Below are positions 26,597-36,226 of a stretch of 64,000 nucleotides of DNA, piece after piece. The notes below the pieces were generated by a model, which was not told the DNA's origin, did no database searches, and saw only the letters and a list, made by a program, of their open reading frames with translations. The stretch covers positions 1,922,001 to 1,986,000 of the forward strand of contig NZ_FXBL01000004.1 in the NCBI RefSeq assembly GCF_900177325.1, read 5' to 3'. The position numbers and the translations under genes were made by a program. Position 1 is the stretch's first letter. Each line of letters opens with the position of its first letter. Source of the stretch: Mesorhizobium australicum (GTDB taxonomy: Bacteria; Pseudomonadota; Alphaproteobacteria; Rhizobiales; Rhizobiaceae).

Positions 26597-26783
26597 GGGA
26601 GAAGGCCCCCAACTGTGCCTCATAGCGGACCTTCCTTTGCGCTCGGATGCGGAGGAACTTCAATTGTCACTGGCAAGGCGGTGCTGGCGTTCATGCCGAT
26701 TGTCGTTTCAACCAGGAGTGGGAAGAAGATGAACTCATGGCCTGAGATCCCGCCTTAAATTGACATCCCAACTGAGCGCCTGC

Positions 26784-27317
26784 TCAGGCCGCTGCGAGGT
26801 CCTTTGCGGCAATGGTCGCGGCAACCTCGCCATTCATAATCGATAGCAGCACCCGGGCGCGACCTGGCCCATCAAGGCGATCGAGCCTTCCGATCAGGTT
26901 GGCGAAGGGGCCCGACACCACCCGCACGGCATCCCCAACGCGCAGCTTCGAACTGAAATCGAGGATGCCGTCTGCGTTTGTCATGTCTATTAGCTGTTCA
27001 ACCAGACCGGCTGGGCACGGGGCTGGCCTCTCGCCAATCATAACGATCGACCGGACCCCCATGGTACCGTTCACGCTACGCCACCGGTCTCGTGTAAGAT
27101 CGAGGCGAACAAACATGTAGCCGGGGAAAAAGGAGCCTCGGCGCACGGTCAGCCGGCGCGCGTGACGAACTGTAAAAAGCTGGCGGGCAACGAACGGTTT
27201 GAAGCCCTGCCGAAGCAGATTTGCCTCGGCGATGTCCTCGCGACCTGGCTGATGGCTCACAGCAAACCATTGTGCTCCCGCCCTAATGTTCGAAGGTGTA
27301 GGGCTCATGAGGCGCAC
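26784..27317 (-). CDS. NusG-paralogue antiterminator (RfaH-like)
   Basis: This 177-residue protein has a NusG N-terminal domain (WFAVSHQPGREDIAEANLLRQGF, RRGSFFPGYMFVRLDL, VNGTMGVRSIVMIG) and a C-terminal KOW domain (LRVGDAVRVVSGPFANLIGRLDRLDGPGRARVLLSI). The N-terminal region matches specialised NusG paralogues of polysaccharide operons, which load on RNA polymerase and suppress termination. It is the first gene of the minus-strand cluster. ATG 27308 (MSPTPSN) is an alternative start. Confidence 0.9.
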   Translation of the reverse strand: MRLMSPTPSNIRAGAQWFAVSHQPGREDIAEANLLRQGFKPFVARQLFTVRHARRLTVRRGSFFPGYMFVRLDLTRDRWRSVNGTMGVRSIVMIGERPAPCPAGLVEQLIDMTNADGILDFSSKLRVGDAVRVVSGPFANLIGRLDRLDGPGRARVLLSIMNGEVAATIAAKDLAAA

Positions 27318-27873
27318 ACCATTCGGCCGCCGGCACTTGGAAGTGTCAGCTTGAACATCAAAGCAGGAATAGGGCGATCATGCCCGCGGGACCTCGCCGA
27401 CCTCCTCTCAGAATCTTGAAAGACTGGTCGCCATGATTGCTCATGTGCAGCCCCCGCATCGCTCGGGCAGCAACGCCCCAGTTGAATCGACGTGTTGCTT
27501 TCTTTGAGCAGTATCGAAAAAGCTAACTTAGTCCGTGATTTAGGTAGGAATTCCAGATGGATGGCACGACCTTTGAGATCGCCCCTCGGACTGACATAGC
27601 TTGCCAAGCCATAACGGTTTGATCCGCACGGCTCGCAGCATGGGTCACGCCGGACTAAGGCCTGACCCTCCAAGCTTTGTTGCACGCTCATTGTCATATC
27701 GCGTCCCCCGACACGGTCCCTCAAGGAAATTGCACGAATGCATAAGCCTGCGCTTCACCCGTTTGGGGTAGTGCCGATACATTCACTCCGAAATATGAAC
27801 ATCGGGTCGTCCTAAAAAATTAGCTATAGCACTAGATTTAGGCAATACAGCTAAGCTTGAAAATTTAGATTCA
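27318..27873. promoter_or_regulatory. divergent intergenic region between nusG-like and luxR-like genes
   Basis: No gene here looks real. The region should hold both promoters of the divergent pair. An inverted repeat TTAGCT (27820-27825) / AGCTAA (27849-27854) with an AT-rich spacer lies about 20 bp before the luxR-like start and could be an operator. No clear -35/-10 was assigned. Confidence 0.4.
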
Positions 27874-29061
27874 TTGCGCTCACATGGAACCGTGGAGCGG
27901 TTCGAACCATTGGCAGTGAAGCCGTTCCAACGCTATTGGGGAAAAGCGGTGCAAGACCAGGAAAGATTTACCGACAAGATCTACGAAGCGGCGCTAATAC
28001 CAGAACTGTGGCCGAGCGTTCTGGACGAGCTCGCCAAGCTTGCGGGTGGCATCGGAACGATCCTGTTTGCGAGCACAGGAAACTCGACCCGCTGGATCTC
28101 CTCTGAAAGCACTCACCAGGTGATGGAGAAATTCGTCGCCGATGGCTGGATGGATCGAAACACGCGCGCCGCCCGCTTGCTGAACTACGATTTCCAAGGT
28201 TTCGTGACCGACCTAGACGTCTATACGCGCGAGGAACTCGAGCAAGACCCCGTCTATCGCGAGGCTTTGCGGCCGGTGGGGCTGGGCTGGGGTGCAGCGA
28301 CTGCGATACCAGCGCCCAGCGGCGAATTGCTCGTGTTCAGCATCGAGCGCAAGTTTTCAGATGGTCCGGTTGAACGTCACCGATTGGCCGCACTGGACGC
28401 CGCACGACCGCACTTGGCGCGAGCCGCGCTCCTGTCGTCTCGCTTGGTGTTTGAGCGTGCGAAACTGATCGTGGAAACGTTGAATATGCTTGGTCTTCCT
28501 GCGGCCGTTATCGACAGTTCCCGCAGAGTCATCGCTCATAACGACATGTTCCTAACGATGGCGCCGCAGATTCAGATTAGCGCCAGGAATGTCGTATCCG
28601 TAACCGATTTGAAAGCCCGTTCCTTGTTCGAAGAAGCGGTCAAGACATTTTCCCTCCGGACTTCGAGCGGATGTTCGCTGCCGCTTTCGGCCATCGATTC
28701 GAGTCCGCCTGCAGTTCTTCACGTTCTTCCTCTGCGCGGTGATGCGCGCGACGTATTTTCAGGCGCGACCGGCCTGCTACTGATCAACCCGATCGACACT
28801 CGGGCCGTGCCCTCCGTCAAGCTTCTGCAGGGCCTCTTCGATCTGAGCCCTGGAGAAGCCCGTGTCGCCAAAGCCATACTGGCAGGGGGAGGGGTCAAAT
28901 CCGCCGCGGGGCAACTCGGAATCTCCGATCAGACAGTTAGAACTCATCTAAAGGCAATCTTCGCAAAGACCGGGCAGAATTCCCAGGCTTCATTATTGGC
29001 ACTGTTAAGTGGTTCGGCGAAATATGAACCGACGCCGGGCAAAATAAGAGACACTAAGTAA
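27874..29061 (+). CDS. LuxR-type HTH transcriptional regulator
   Basis: This 395-residue regulator has a C-terminal LuxR/GerE HTH (LFDLSPGEARVAKAILAGGGVKSAA, then LGISDQTVRTHLKAIFAKTGQNSQASLLALL). A long N-terminal region has PAS- or GAF-like features (VIDSSRRVIAHNDMFL), but no acyl-homoserine-lactone-binding signature is seen. It is divergent to the NusG-like gene and is the likely regulator of the polysaccharide cluster. The frame begins at TTG 27874; a later start is possible. Confidence 0.8.
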   Translation: MRSHGTVERFEPLAVKPFQRYWGKAVQDQERFTDKIYEAALIPELWPSVLDELAKLAGGIGTILFASTGNSTRWISSESTHQVMEKFVADGWMDRNTRAARLLNYDFQGFVTDLDVYTREELEQDPVYREALRPVGLGWGAATAIPAPSGELLVFSIERKFSDGPVERHRLAALDAARPHLARAALLSSRLVFERAKLIVETLNMLGLPAAVIDSSRRVIAHNDMFLTMAPQIQISARNVVSVTDLKARSLFEEAVKTFSLRTSSGCSLPLSAIDSSPPAVLHVLPLRGDARDVFSGATGLLLINPIDTRAVPSVKLLQGLFDLSPGEARVAKAILAGGGVKSAAGQLGISDQTVRTHLKAIFAKTGQNSQASLLALLSGSAKYEPTPGKIRDTK

Positions 29062-29101
29062 TTGAACCGCCCCTGGTGGTTCGAAGGCCGTGGCGTTTGC
29101 G

Positions 29102-29240
29102 TCACGCGGCCATGGCCGGTTCATCTAGCGTGGCGTAGGAGCGTTCGCTGGTTTCCGCCGGGGAGATGTTGCGGACTGGCTCCGGTAGCCGGCGATTGTT
29201 CAAGCAGTCCAGGGTGGCGAACTCGACGGCCCGAATGAGC
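29102..29240 (-). pseudogene. IS3-family transposase, 3' remnant
   Basis: The minus strand encodes VEFATLDCLNNRRLPEPVRN with ISPAETSERSYATLDEP, ending AMAA at 29102. This matches the C-terminal end of IS3 OrfB proteins (WFNNRRLLEPIGNIPPAEAE-type). The rest of the element is absent. The region 29241-29561 up to traG holds no gene I can support. Confidence 0.65.
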
Positions 29241-29561
29241 GCCATGGTCCGTGTCGGTGGATCACCGCGGCCTTTCTTCTGGCGAGGGTTGATAGCTTTG
29301 GCGAGAGCGTTGTCATTGCTGTCACAGACGTCGCCTACTGAAAGTCTAACCCCGGCCTCTCCCGGGGCGGTCGGCCCCGTTTGACCCATTGTCAATTGCT
29401 GTGCGGCACCACCTTTTTCGACGGCACGAAGTGAATAGACCTCGACCCACGTGGCCTGCACCGGTCATTTCCCGACGCACCACGCCACGGTGCGACGAGA
29501 GCGAAAATGAACTTGAGGTCTGTTCCTGACCCGCCTGACGTCCAGACCGAAGGAGAACAAC

Positions 29562-31547
29562 ATGTCGGGCACCAAAATCCTCTGGGGCCAGATCATCGTG
29601 GTCGGCCTGATCGTGCTGTCCGCGATTTGGGCCGCCACGCAATGGACAGCTTGGCGGCTCGGTTTCCAGGCCCAGCTTGGCACGCCCTGGTTCGATCTCG
29701 CCGGCTGGCCAGTCTATCATCCGCCAGCGTTCTTCCTGTGGTGGTTTTCCTACGACGCCTATGCGCGTTCGATTTTCCACGAGGGCGCTGTCGTTGCCGC
29801 ATCGGGCGGCTTCGTCAGCATCGCTGTCGCGATCCTGATGTCGGTGCTGCGGGCACGCGAGACCGATGACGTTGAGACCTACGGCTCGGCCCGCTGGGCG
29901 ACCCCGCTCGAGATAAGGCAGGTCGGCCTTCTCGGACCGGACGGCGTGGTGCTCGGCCGATATGGGCCCGACTATCTCCGGCACAACGGTCCCGAGCATG
30001 TGCTGTGCTTCGCGCCGACCAGAAGCGGCAAAGGCGTCGGTCTCGTCATCCCGTCGCTGTTGACCTGGCCCGGTTCGGCGATCGTCCACGACATCAAGGG
30101 CGAGAACTGGCAACTCACCGCCGGCCTACGCGCGCGGCACGGCCGCGTTCTGTTGTTCGATCCCACCAATGCCGGCTCCTCGGCCTACAATCCGTTGTTT
30201 GAGGTCAGGCGTGGAGAATGGGAGGTGAGAGACGTCCAGAATATCGCCGACATCCTCGTCGACCCGGAAGGGAGCCTGGAACGCCGCAACCACTGGGAAA
30301 AGACCTCGCACGCTCTGCTGGTCGGCGTCATTCTCCACGTCCTCTATGCTGAGCGCGATAAGACGCTCGCCGGCGTCGCCAACTTCCTGTCTGATCCAGC
30401 CCGCTCGATCGAGGCCACGCTTGCCGCGATGATGAAGACAAAGCATCTGGGCGAGGCGGGGCCGCATCCTGTCGTCGCCTCGGCGGCCCGCGAGCTGATC
30501 AACAAATCGGATAATGAGCGATCGGGCGTATTGTCGACCGCCATGAGCTTTTTGGGGCTCTATCGCGACCCCGTCGTGGCGAAGGTGACGTCTCGCTGCG
30601 ACTGGCGAATTGCCGACATCGTTGGTGGCGAACGACCTGCAACGCTTTATCTCGTCGTACCGCCCTCGGACATAAACCGCACCAAGCCGCTGGTCCGGCT
30701 CCTGCTCAACCAGATCGGCCGGCGCCTGACAGAGGATCTTGATGCCAAGACCGAACGGCATCGGCTGCTCTTGATGCTCGACGAGTTTCCGGCGCTCGGC
30801 CGCCTCGATTTCTTCGAGTCGGCTCTCGCCTTCATGGCAGGCTACGGGCTGAAGAGCTTTCTCATCGCCCAGAGCCTCAACCAGATCGAAAAGGCCTACG
30901 GTCCGAACAACTCGATCCTCGACAACTGCCATGTCCGGGTCTCGTTCGCGACGAACGACGAACGTACCGCAAAGAGGATATCCGATGCGCTCGGCACCGC
31001 GACAGAGATGAGGGCAATGAAGAACTACGCCGGGCACAGGCTCGCGCCATGGCTCGGGCATTTGATGATCTCGCGCCAGGAGACAGCGCGACCGCTGCTC
31101 ACGCCCGGCGAGGTGATGCAGCTGCCGCCAAGCGACGAGATCGTCATGGCAGCCGGCATCCCTCCTATCCGGGCGCGCAAGGCGCGCTACTACGAGGATG
31201 CCCGCCTTACTGAACGTATTCTGACGCCTCCAACCATCCAACCTGGGCATAGCGTCGAGGCCGATGACTGGAGCGTTCTCGCGCCGCCACCGCGCCCCGA
31301 CCTCGTCGCGGGAGACCTTCCATCAACGCTCGCGGCTGATAACGAGGACCTAACGGAGTCGGAGTGGCGCCGGCAGCCTGAACTCAGCAGCAAGATCGCC
31401 GCTCAGTCACCCCCGGTCGGCGAGGACGAGTTCGATCCGGAGCGTGACGCCAACGACGAAGCGGCGGTGTTCGCCCGTACTCTCAACCGCGCCATGCAGA
31501 AGGTGGCGCGCCAGGCCGACCTCGATCCTAGCGACGGCATGCTGTGA
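29562..31547 (+). CDS. traG: type IV coupling protein TraG (VirD4 family)
   Basis: This 661-residue inner-membrane ATPase links the relaxosome to the transfer channel. Two N-terminal membrane segments (about 7-27 and 70-95) precede the cytoplasmic ATPase with Walker A APTRSGKGVGLV (about 150-161) and Walker B LLLMLDEFPALG (about 401-412). The acidic C-terminal tail is unlike other parts. RBS AAGGAG lies 6 bp before ATG 29562. It is the first gene of the Trb operon and overlaps the next gene by 4 bp. No relaxase gene lies upstream in this window. Confidence 0.93.
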   Translation: MSGTKILWGQIIVVGLIVLSAIWAATQWTAWRLGFQAQLGTPWFDLAGWPVYHPPAFFLWWFSYDAYARSIFHEGAVVAASGGFVSIAVAILMSVLRARETDDVETYGSARWATPLEIRQVGLLGPDGVVLGRYGPDYLRHNGPEHVLCFAPTRSGKGVGLVIPSLLTWPGSAIVHDIKGENWQLTAGLRARHGRVLLFDPTNAGSSAYNPLFEVRRGEWEVRDVQNIADILVDPEGSLERRNHWEKTSHALLVGVILHVLYAERDKTLAGVANFLSDPARSIEATLAAMMKTKHLGEAGPHPVVASAARELINKSDNERSGVLSTAMSFLGLYRDPVVAKVTSRCDWRIADIVGGERPATLYLVVPPSDINRTKPLVRLLLNQIGRRLTEDLDAKTERHRLLLMLDEFPALGRLDFFESALAFMAGYGLKSFLIAQSLNQIEKAYGPNNSILDNCHVRVSFATNDERTAKRISDALGTATEMRAMKNYAGHRLAPWLGHLMISRQETARPLLTPGEVMQLPPSDEIVMAAGIPPIRARKARYYEDARLTERILTPPTIQPGHSVEADDWSVLAPPPRPDLVAGDLPSTLAADNEDLTESEWRRQPELSSKIAAQSPPVGEDEFDPERDANDEAAVFARTLNRAMQKVARQADLDPSDGML

Positions 31548-31984
31548 GGCGCGCCATGTCCAGGATCGGCAAGAAGCAGCGCCTCTCAATCTATCTGGAT
31601 CCACCGGTGATGAAGGCCCTGGTCGAGCACGCCGCACGGCGCAATCTCTCGCGCTCGCTCGTGGCCGAGGCTGCGATTGCCTCCTTCCTGTCGCCCGATG
31701 CCGCCGAGCGGGAGGAAGCGGCCATGACCAGGCGGCTCGATCAGATCGACCGGCGCCTCAACCGCCTCGAACGCGATCTCGGCATCTCCGTCGAGACCCT
31801 CGCCGTCTTCGTGCGGTTCTGGCTGACGACAACGCCGCAACTCCCCGAGCCCGCGCAGGCCGCCGCCCGGGCACAGTTCGGCAAGCGCTACGATGCTTTC
31901 GTGGCTGCGCTCGGGCGGCGGCTCGCGCAGGGTCCAAAACTGCGCAGCGAAATCCCCGAAGACGTTTTTTCCACCTCCGATTAG
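31544..31984 (+). CDS. CopG/ribbon-helix-helix family protein
   Basis: This 146-residue protein begins at GTG 31544 in a GTGA overlap with traG, or at ATG 31556. The N-terminal part KKQRLSIYLDPPVMKALVEHAARRNLSRSLVAEAAI is a ribbon-helix-helix fold. The central part is a predicted coiled-coil (RRLDQIDRRLNRLERDL). A copG-like gene between traG and trbB is typical of Tn4371-type and related conjugative elements, where it probably regulates transfer. Confidence 0.85.
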   Translation: MRRAMSRIGKKQRLSIYLDPPVMKALVEHAARRNLSRSLVAEAAIASFLSPDAAEREEAAMTRRLDQIDRRLNRLERDLGISVETLAVFVRFWLTTTPQLPEPAQAAARAQFGKRYDAFVAALGRRLAQGPKLRSEIPEDVFSTSD

Positions 31985-32163
31985 GCTTCGGACGGCACGG
32001 GATGGGCTGGCGCCGCCAGGGCGCTTCCGCCGTTCCCCGGTAATACTGCGCCAGACTACGACGACCCCTTGAGGCTCGTTGCCGCCGGCCCATTCCTGCC
32101 TTTTCTACTCATCCCCGATCCAGGGCCGCGCATCGTGCGCGCCCGCAGCGGAGCGGGGACGAC

Positions 32164-33153
32164 GTGGCAGTTTCGTTCAGACCATCGGTGGCGGTCGAAC
32201 GCGGAACGCGCATGCTGCGCACCGCTCTGGGTCCCGCCGTCGTCCGCTTCCTGGACGACCCCGCGATCGTCGAGGTGATGCTCAACCCCGACGGGCGGCT
32301 CTGGATCGACCGACTGGCCGAAGGTCTCGCCGATACGGGCGAACGGCTCGCTCCGGCCGATGGCGAGCGCATCATTCGCCTCGTCGCGCACCATGTCGGC
32401 GCCGAGGTCCATGCCGGCGCGCCGCGCGTCTCGGCCGAGCTGCCCGCAACAGGGGAGCGCTTCGAGGGTCTATTGCCGCCCGTCGTGGCCGCCCCGGCCT
32501 TCGCGATCCGCAAGCCGGCGGTCGCGGTGTTCACGCTTGCGGACTACGTGGCCGCCGGCATCATGTCCGCCGCCCAGGCCGACGTGCTGCGCCAAGCCGT
32601 CGCGGAGCGGCAGAATATCCTCGTCGCCGGCGGCACCTCGACTGGAAAGACGACGCTGACCAATGCGCTTCTGGCTGAGGTCGCCAGGACCGGCGATCGC
32701 GTCGTGCTGATCGAGGATACGCGGGAGCTGCAGTGCCCCGCGCCCAATCTCGTGGCGCTGCGGACCAAGGACGGCATCGTCTCCCTCTCCGACCTCGTGC
32801 GCTCTTCTTTGCGGCTCAGGCCCGACCGGATACCGATCGGCGAGGTCCGCGGCGCCGAGGCGCTCGACCTGCTCAAGGCATGGTCGACCGGCCATCCCGG
32901 CGGCATCGGCACCATCCATGCGGGCACGGCCATCGGCGCACTGCGCCGCCTCGAACAGCTCATCCAGGAAGCCGTGGTCACCGTGCCGCGCGCGCTGATC
33001 GCCGAGACCATAGACGTCATTGCCGTGCTCACCGGCCGCGGGTCTGCGCGCCGCCTCTCCGAGCTCGCCCTTGTCACCGGGATCGGCCCGACCGGCGACT
33101 ACGACCTCTTCCGCGCCATCCCGACCCCCGAACCCACCGGAGCCTCGCAATGA
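32164..33153 (+). CDS. trbB: conjugal transfer ATPase TrbB (VirB11-like)
   Basis: This 329-residue hexameric secretion ATPase starts at GTG 32164. It shows an N-terminal domain ([21 protein letters not shown]), Walker [12 protein letters not shown] (about 155-165), the Asp box [12 protein letters not shown], Walker B-type [13 protein letters not shown] and the His box [12 protein letters not shown]. Its stop overlaps the trbC start (ATGA). The 179 bp before it hold no gene. Confidence 0.93.
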   Translation: MAVSFRPSVAVERGTRMLRTALGPAVVRFLDDPAIVEVMLNPDGRLWIDRLAEGLADTGERLAPADGERIIRLVAHHVGAEVHAGAPRVSAELPATGERFEGLLPPVVAAPAFAIRKPAVAVFTLADYVAAGIMSAAQADVLRQAVAERQNILVAGGTSTGKTTLTNALLAEVARTGDRVVLIEDTRELQCPAPNLVALRTKDGIVSLSDLVRSSLRLRPDRIPIGEVRGAEALDLLKAWSTGHPGGIGTIHAGTAIGALRRLEQLIQEAVVTVPRALIAETIDVIAVLTGRGSARRLSELALVTGIGPTGDYDLFRAIPTPEPTGASQ

Positions 33154-33482
33154 CATCGATGACCCTTCGCGCCCGAGCACGCTTTGCGGCAACCGTGCTC
33201 GCCACCTCGTTCAGCCTCGCCATGACCCAGACCGTCTATGCCGCCGGTTCTTCTATGCCTTGGGAGGAGCCGCTGCAGCAGATCCTCGAATCCATCGAAG
33301 GCCCGGTCGCCAAGATCATCGCGGTGATCATCATCATCGTCACTGGCCTCACGCTTGCTTTTGGCGACACCTCGGGCGGCTTCCGGCGCCTGGTGCAGAT
33401 CGTTTTCGGTCTGTCGATCGCCTTCGCAGCGTCGAGCTTCTTCCTCTCCTTCTTCAGCTTCGGCGGCGGAGCCATGATCTGA
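33150..33482 (+). CDS. trbC: conjugal transfer pilin TrbC (VirB2-like)
   Basis: This 110-residue prepilin has a signal sequence (FAATVLATSFSLAMTQTVYA) and two hydrophobic helices (IIAVIIIIVTGLTLAFG; IVFGLSIAFAASSFFLSFFSF) flanking a short loop with GDTSGGFRRL. This is the VirB2/TrbC pattern. It starts at ATG 33150 in a 4-bp overlap with trbB and overlaps trbD by 1 bp (TGATG). Confidence 0.9.
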   Translation: MTSMTLRARARFAATVLATSFSLAMTQTVYAAGSSMPWEEPLQQILESIEGPVAKIIAVIIIIVTGLTLAFGDTSGGFRRLVQIVFGLSIAFAASSFFLSFFSFGGGAMI

Positions 33483-33742
33483 TGGAAGACGTCCCCGGAT
33501 TCACCGCTCCCGTCCATCGCGCGCTGACCGAGCCGATCCTGCTCGGTGGTGCGCCGCGCTCAGTCGCGATCCTCAACGGAACCCTCGCGGCAGCGCTCGG
33601 CCTTGGCCTGCGCCTTTGGCTGGTTGGCGTCCTGCTTTGGGCCATCGGGCACCTCGCCGCCGTCTGGGCGGCACGGCGCGATCCGCTCTTCGTCGAGGTC
33701 GTGCGCCGGCATCTGCGAATCCCCGCTCATCTCGGCCTGTGA
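33482..33742 (+). CDS. trbD: conjugal transfer protein TrbD (VirB3-like)
   Basis: This 86-residue membrane protein starts at ATG 33482 within the trbC stop. It shows VHRALTEPILLGGAPRSVAILNG, then hydrophobic segments (LAAALGLGLRLWLVGVLLWAIG) and the end DPLFVEVVRRHLRIPAHL, all typical of TrbD/VirB3. trbE follows after 9 bp. Confidence 0.9.
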   Translation: MEDVPGFTAPVHRALTEPILLGGAPRSVAILNGTLAAALGLGLRLWLVGVLLWAIGHLAAVWAARRDPLFVEVVRRHLRIPAHLGL

Positions 33743-33751
33743 GGTGGAACG

Positions 33752-36226
33752 ATGATGAACCTTGCCGAATACCGCCGCACCGGAGCCCGGCTCGCCGACT
33801 ATCTCCCCTGGGCCGCGCTCGTCGGCGAAGGCGTCGTCCTCAACAAGGATGGCAGCTTCCAGCGCTCGGCCAGGTTCCGCGGCCCCGATCTCGACAGTTC
33901 CGTGCCAGCCGAACTCGTCGGCGTCGCCGGACGCCTCAACAACGCCTTCCGTCGCCTCGGCTCGGGCTGGAGCATCTTCGTCGAGGCGCAGCGCCACGAG
34001 GCTGCGACCTATCCGACAAACACGTTCCCCGATGCCGCCTCCGCGCTGGTCGATGCCGAGCGCAAGGCCGATTTCGAGGAAGCCGGTACTCATTTCGAGT
34101 CGAGCTATTTCCTGACCATCGTCTATCTGCCGCCGGCCGAGGATTCGACTCGCGCCGAGTCCTGGCTCTACGAGGGCCGCGAGCAGACCGGGGTGAACCC
34201 CTGGGAGATCGTGCGCGGCTTCGTCGACCGGACCGATCGGGTGCTGGCGCTGCTCGACGGCTTCATGCCCGAATGCCGCTGGCTCGATGACGCCGAGACG
34301 CTGACCTACCTGCACTCGACCATCTCGACCAAGCGCCACCGCGTCCGCGTCCCAGAAACCCCGATGTATCTCGACGCCCTGCTGGCCGACCAGCCTCTGG
34401 CTGGCGGGCTGGAACCGCGCCTGGGCGACACGCACCTGCGCATCCTCACCATTGTCGGCTTTCCGGCGACGACCACGCCCGGCATCCTCGATGAGCTTAA
34501 CCGCCTGGCCTTCCCGTACAGGTGGAGCACACGCGCCATCCTGCTCGACAAGACCGACGCCACGCGGCTGGTGACGAAGATCCGCCGCCAGTGGTTCGCC
34601 AAGCGCAAGTCCATCGCGGCGATCGTCAAGGAGGTCTTGACCAACGAGGCGTCCGTCCTGGTCGACACCGACGCGGCTAACAAGGCGGCCGACGCGGACT
34701 TCGCCCTCCAGGAGCTTGGCGCCGACTATGCCGCCGAAGCCTTTGCGACTGCGACGATCACAGTCTGGGACGCGGACGCGCGCATCGCCGACGAGAAGGT
34801 GAGGCTGGCCGAGAAGGTCATCCAGGGCCGCGACTTCACCGGCATGATCGAGACGATCAACGCCGTCGACGCCTGGCTCGGCACGCTGCCCGGCCATCTC
34901 TACGCCAATGTGCGCCAGCCGCCAATCAGCACGCTCAATCTCGCCCACATGATCCCGCTCTCGGCGGTGTGGGCGGGGCCGGAACGGGACGAGCACTTCC
35001 AAGCGCCCCCGCTGCTCTATGGCAGAACGGAAGGCTCGACCCCGTTCCGGTTGTCTCTCCATGTCGGCGACGTCGGCCACACCCTCGTCGTCGGCCCGAC
35101 CGGTGCCGGCAAGTCGGTGCTGTTGGCGCTGATGGCGCTCCAGTTCCGGCGCTATGAGTGCGCGCAGGTCTTTGCCTTCGACTTCGGCGGCTCGATCCGC
35201 GCCGCCTCGCTCGCCATGGGCGGCGACTGGCACGATCTCGGCGGCGAACTCACCCAGAGCACCGAGGCCTCCGTCTCGCTTCAGCCGCTCGCCGGGATCA
35301 CGCATACGCCGGAGCGCGCCTGGGCGGCCGATTGGATCGTCGCGATCCTGACCCGCGAGGGCGTCACAGTTACGCCGGAGGTCAAGGAGCATATCTGGAC
35401 CGCGCTCACCTCGCTCGCCTCAGCGCCGGTGGGGGAGCGGACCATCACCGGGCTGACGGTGCTCCTCCAGTCCAATGATCTCAAGCGCGCGCTTCAACCC
35501 TATTGCTTCGGTGGACCCTATGGCCGGCTGCTCGACGCCGAGGCTGAAAGCCTCGGCCAAACCACGGTGCTGGCCTTCGAGACCGAAGGCCTGCTCGGCA
35601 CCGGGGCGGCGCCGGCGGCTCTCTCCTACCTCTTCCACAGGATCGCCGGCCGGCTGGACGGAAGGCCGACTCTCGTCATCGTGGACGAGGGCTGGCTGGC
35701 GCTCAGCGATCCGGGGTTTTCCAAACAGCTCGCCGAATGGCTGGTCACGCTGCGCAAGAAGAACGCCAGCGTCGTCTTCGCCACCCAGTCGTTGGCCCAA
35801 CTCGAGAAGAGCACGATCGCGGCCGAGATCATCGATTCCTGCCACACCCGTATCCTGCTGCCGAATGACCGCGCGATCGAGCCGCAGATCACCGCGATCT
35901 ATCACCGCTTCGGGTTGAACGACAGGCAGATCGAGATCATCGCACGGGCCATGCCGAAGCGGGACTATTATGCCCAGTCCCGCCGTGGCAACCGTCTGTT
36001 CGAACTCGGCCTCGGCAAAGTGGCGCTGGCGCTGTGCGCCGCCTCCGCCAAGTCCGACCATGCCCGGATCGAAGCGGTGCTCGCCGAACATGGGCGCGAG
36101 GGTTTCCTCGCCGCCTGGCTGCGCGCCAACGACCTCGATTGGGCAGCCGACCTCATCCCCGACCTCACCAACCTCGACGCGCTGACGCCGGCGCTCGAAC
36201 ACCTCATAGAGGAGATTTTCGTATGA
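33752..36226 (+). CDS. trbE: conjugal transfer ATPase TrbE (VirB4-like)
   Basis: This 824-residue ATPase energises pilus and channel assembly. The N-terminal CagE/TrbE domain begins MMNLAEYRRTGARLADYLPW. Walker A VVGPTGAGKSVLL lies at about 447-459 and Walker B LVIVDEGWLAL at about 641. ASVVFATQSLAQLEKS follows. The length is normal. Its stop overlaps the trbJ start (ATGA). Confidence 0.93.
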   Translation: MMNLAEYRRTGARLADYLPWAALVGEGVVLNKDGSFQRSARFRGPDLDSSVPAELVGVAGRLNNAFRRLGSGWSIFVEAQRHEAATYPTNTFPDAASALVDAERKADFEEAGTHFESSYFLTIVYLPPAEDSTRAESWLYEGREQTGVNPWEIVRGFVDRTDRVLALLDGFMPECRWLDDAETLTYLHSTISTKRHRVRVPETPMYLDALLADQPLAGGLEPRLGDTHLRILTIVGFPATTTPGILDELNRLAFPYRWSTRAILLDKTDATRLVTKIRRQWFAKRKSIAAIVKEVLTNEASVLVDTDAANKAADADFALQELGADYAAEAFATATITVWDADARIADEKVRLAEKVIQGRDFTGMIETINAVDAWLGTLPGHLYANVRQPPISTLNLAHMIPLSAVWAGPERDEHFQAPPLLYGRTEGSTPFRLSLHVGDVGHTLVVGPTGAGKSVLLALMALQFRRYECAQVFAFDFGGSIRAASLAMGGDWHDLGGELTQSTEASVSLQPLAGITHTPERAWAADWIVAILTREGVTVTPEVKEHIWTALTSLASAPVGERTITGLTVLLQSNDLKRALQPYCFGGPYGRLLDAEAESLGQTTVLAFETEGLLGTGAAPAALSYLFHRIAGRLDGRPTLVIVDEGWLALSDPGFSKQLAEWLVTLRKKNASVVFATQSLAQLEKSTIAAEIIDSCHTRILLPNDRAIEPQITAIYHRFGLNDRQIEIIARAMPKRDYYAQSRRGNRLFELGLGKVALALCAASAKSDHARIEAVLAEHGREGFLAAWLRANDLDWAADLIPDLTNLDALTPALEHLIEEIFV

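Noticed and set aside
27305..27724. 139-codon minus-strand frame between nusG-like and luxR-like genes
   Set aside because: No motif, Cys/Arg/Ser-rich chance composition, and it overlaps the start of the better-supported NusG-like gene.
33560..35392. 610-codon minus-strand frame opposite trbD/trbE
   Set aside because: Third-position GC effect in a strongly coding trb region; the plus-strand genes have clear Walker motifs.
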